6,466 nt of DNA from Bacteroidota bacterium (GTDB lineage Bacteria > Bacteroidota > Bacteroidia > Chitinophagales > UBA8649), in NCBI GenBank assembly GCA_003447535.1, contig DLYY01000022.1:1-6466 (forward strand), given 5' to 3'. The first letter of the stretch is position 1; each line of letters starts with the position of its first letter. Of the stretch, positions 6,314 to 6,466 are shown piece after piece. The notes beneath the pieces are model-generated. The model was not told the origin of the DNA, did no database searches, and saw nothing but the letters and a program-made list of their open reading frames with translations. A program made the position numbers and the translations under genes.

Positions 6314-6466
6314 TTAAAAAAGAGGCGATAATTTAGTGCAAATTGCTTCTAGCAGCTCGGTTTGCTCTTTGGTGATTGAATTCTTTGTGTTTGAATCAAT
6401 ATCTATTTGAGCGACAAACACCCCATTTTTCAGAATGGGCACTACTATCTCCGACTGCACCTCGGT
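6314..6466 (-). CDS. GAF-domain protein, free methionine-R-sulfoxide reductase-like, C-terminal fragment
   Basis: On the minus strand an open frame enters from the right edge and runs 50 codons to TAA (6314-6316). The peptide holds SEIVVPILKNGVFVAQIDIDS, in two overlapping motifs SEIVVP and QIDIDS, then EQTELLEAICTKL at the end. SEIVxP...G(V)xDIDS...F/L-LEAI is the hallmark of the single-domain GAF proteins of the fRMsr/YebR type, which reduce free methionine-R-sulfoxide in the cytoplasm. In that family a catalytic cysteine sits a few residues before SEIV; the four residues visible before SEI (TEVQ) do not include it, so it would lie just outside the window and the activity cannot be confirmed. 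The only cysteine seen is in EAIC, not a known catalytic position. It could also be a sensory GAF protein. It faces the lipoprotein gene tail to tail and is not part of that cluster. Confidence 0.72.
   Translation of the reverse strand, partial: TEVQSEIVVPILKNGVFVAQIDIDSNTKNSITKEQTELLEAICTKLSPLF

Overview
The window looks like ordinary chromosomal DNA from a Bacteroidota/Balneolota/Rhodothermota-type bacterium with moderate G+C. That placement is an inference from three things. UvrA has the variant where the first half of zinc module I is replaced by an 'RDGMDF' type stretch. The TIM-barrel isomerase resembles the exported Bacteroidota form. Most starts lack a clear Shine-Dalgarno sequence. 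No rRNA, tRNA, mobile element, CRISPR array or phage gene was recognised.

Layout, left to right: (1) the 3' end of a ComEC/Rec2-type DNA-uptake protein (2-253, +); (2) a complete uvrA, the damage-recognition ATPase of nucleotide excision repair (289-3222, +), 35 bp downstream; (3) a spacer of about 145 bp; (4) a compact three-gene, same-strand cluster: an Lgt-family membrane protein (about 3368-4237), a hydroxypyruvate isomerase-like TIM-barrel protein with a degenerate export signal (4267-5184) and a two-part lipoprotein (5187-6227), with gaps of 29 and 2 bp; (5) an 86-bp convergent spacer; (6) the 3' end of a minus-strand GAF-domain protein resembling free methionine-R-sulfoxide reductase (6314-6466, running off the right edge).

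ComEC and UvrA both handle DNA (uptake and repair) and may be co-transcribed. The downstream cluster has an envelope theme: Lgt-family enzymes attach diacylglycerol to lipoprotein cysteines, the last gene encodes a predicted lipoprotein, and the middle gene has the remains of an export signal. The most unusual feature is the Lgt homologue, which differs from the E. coli enzyme at several positions considered important for catalysis. No convincing new multi-gene system is visible; the findings are mostly family-level oddities.
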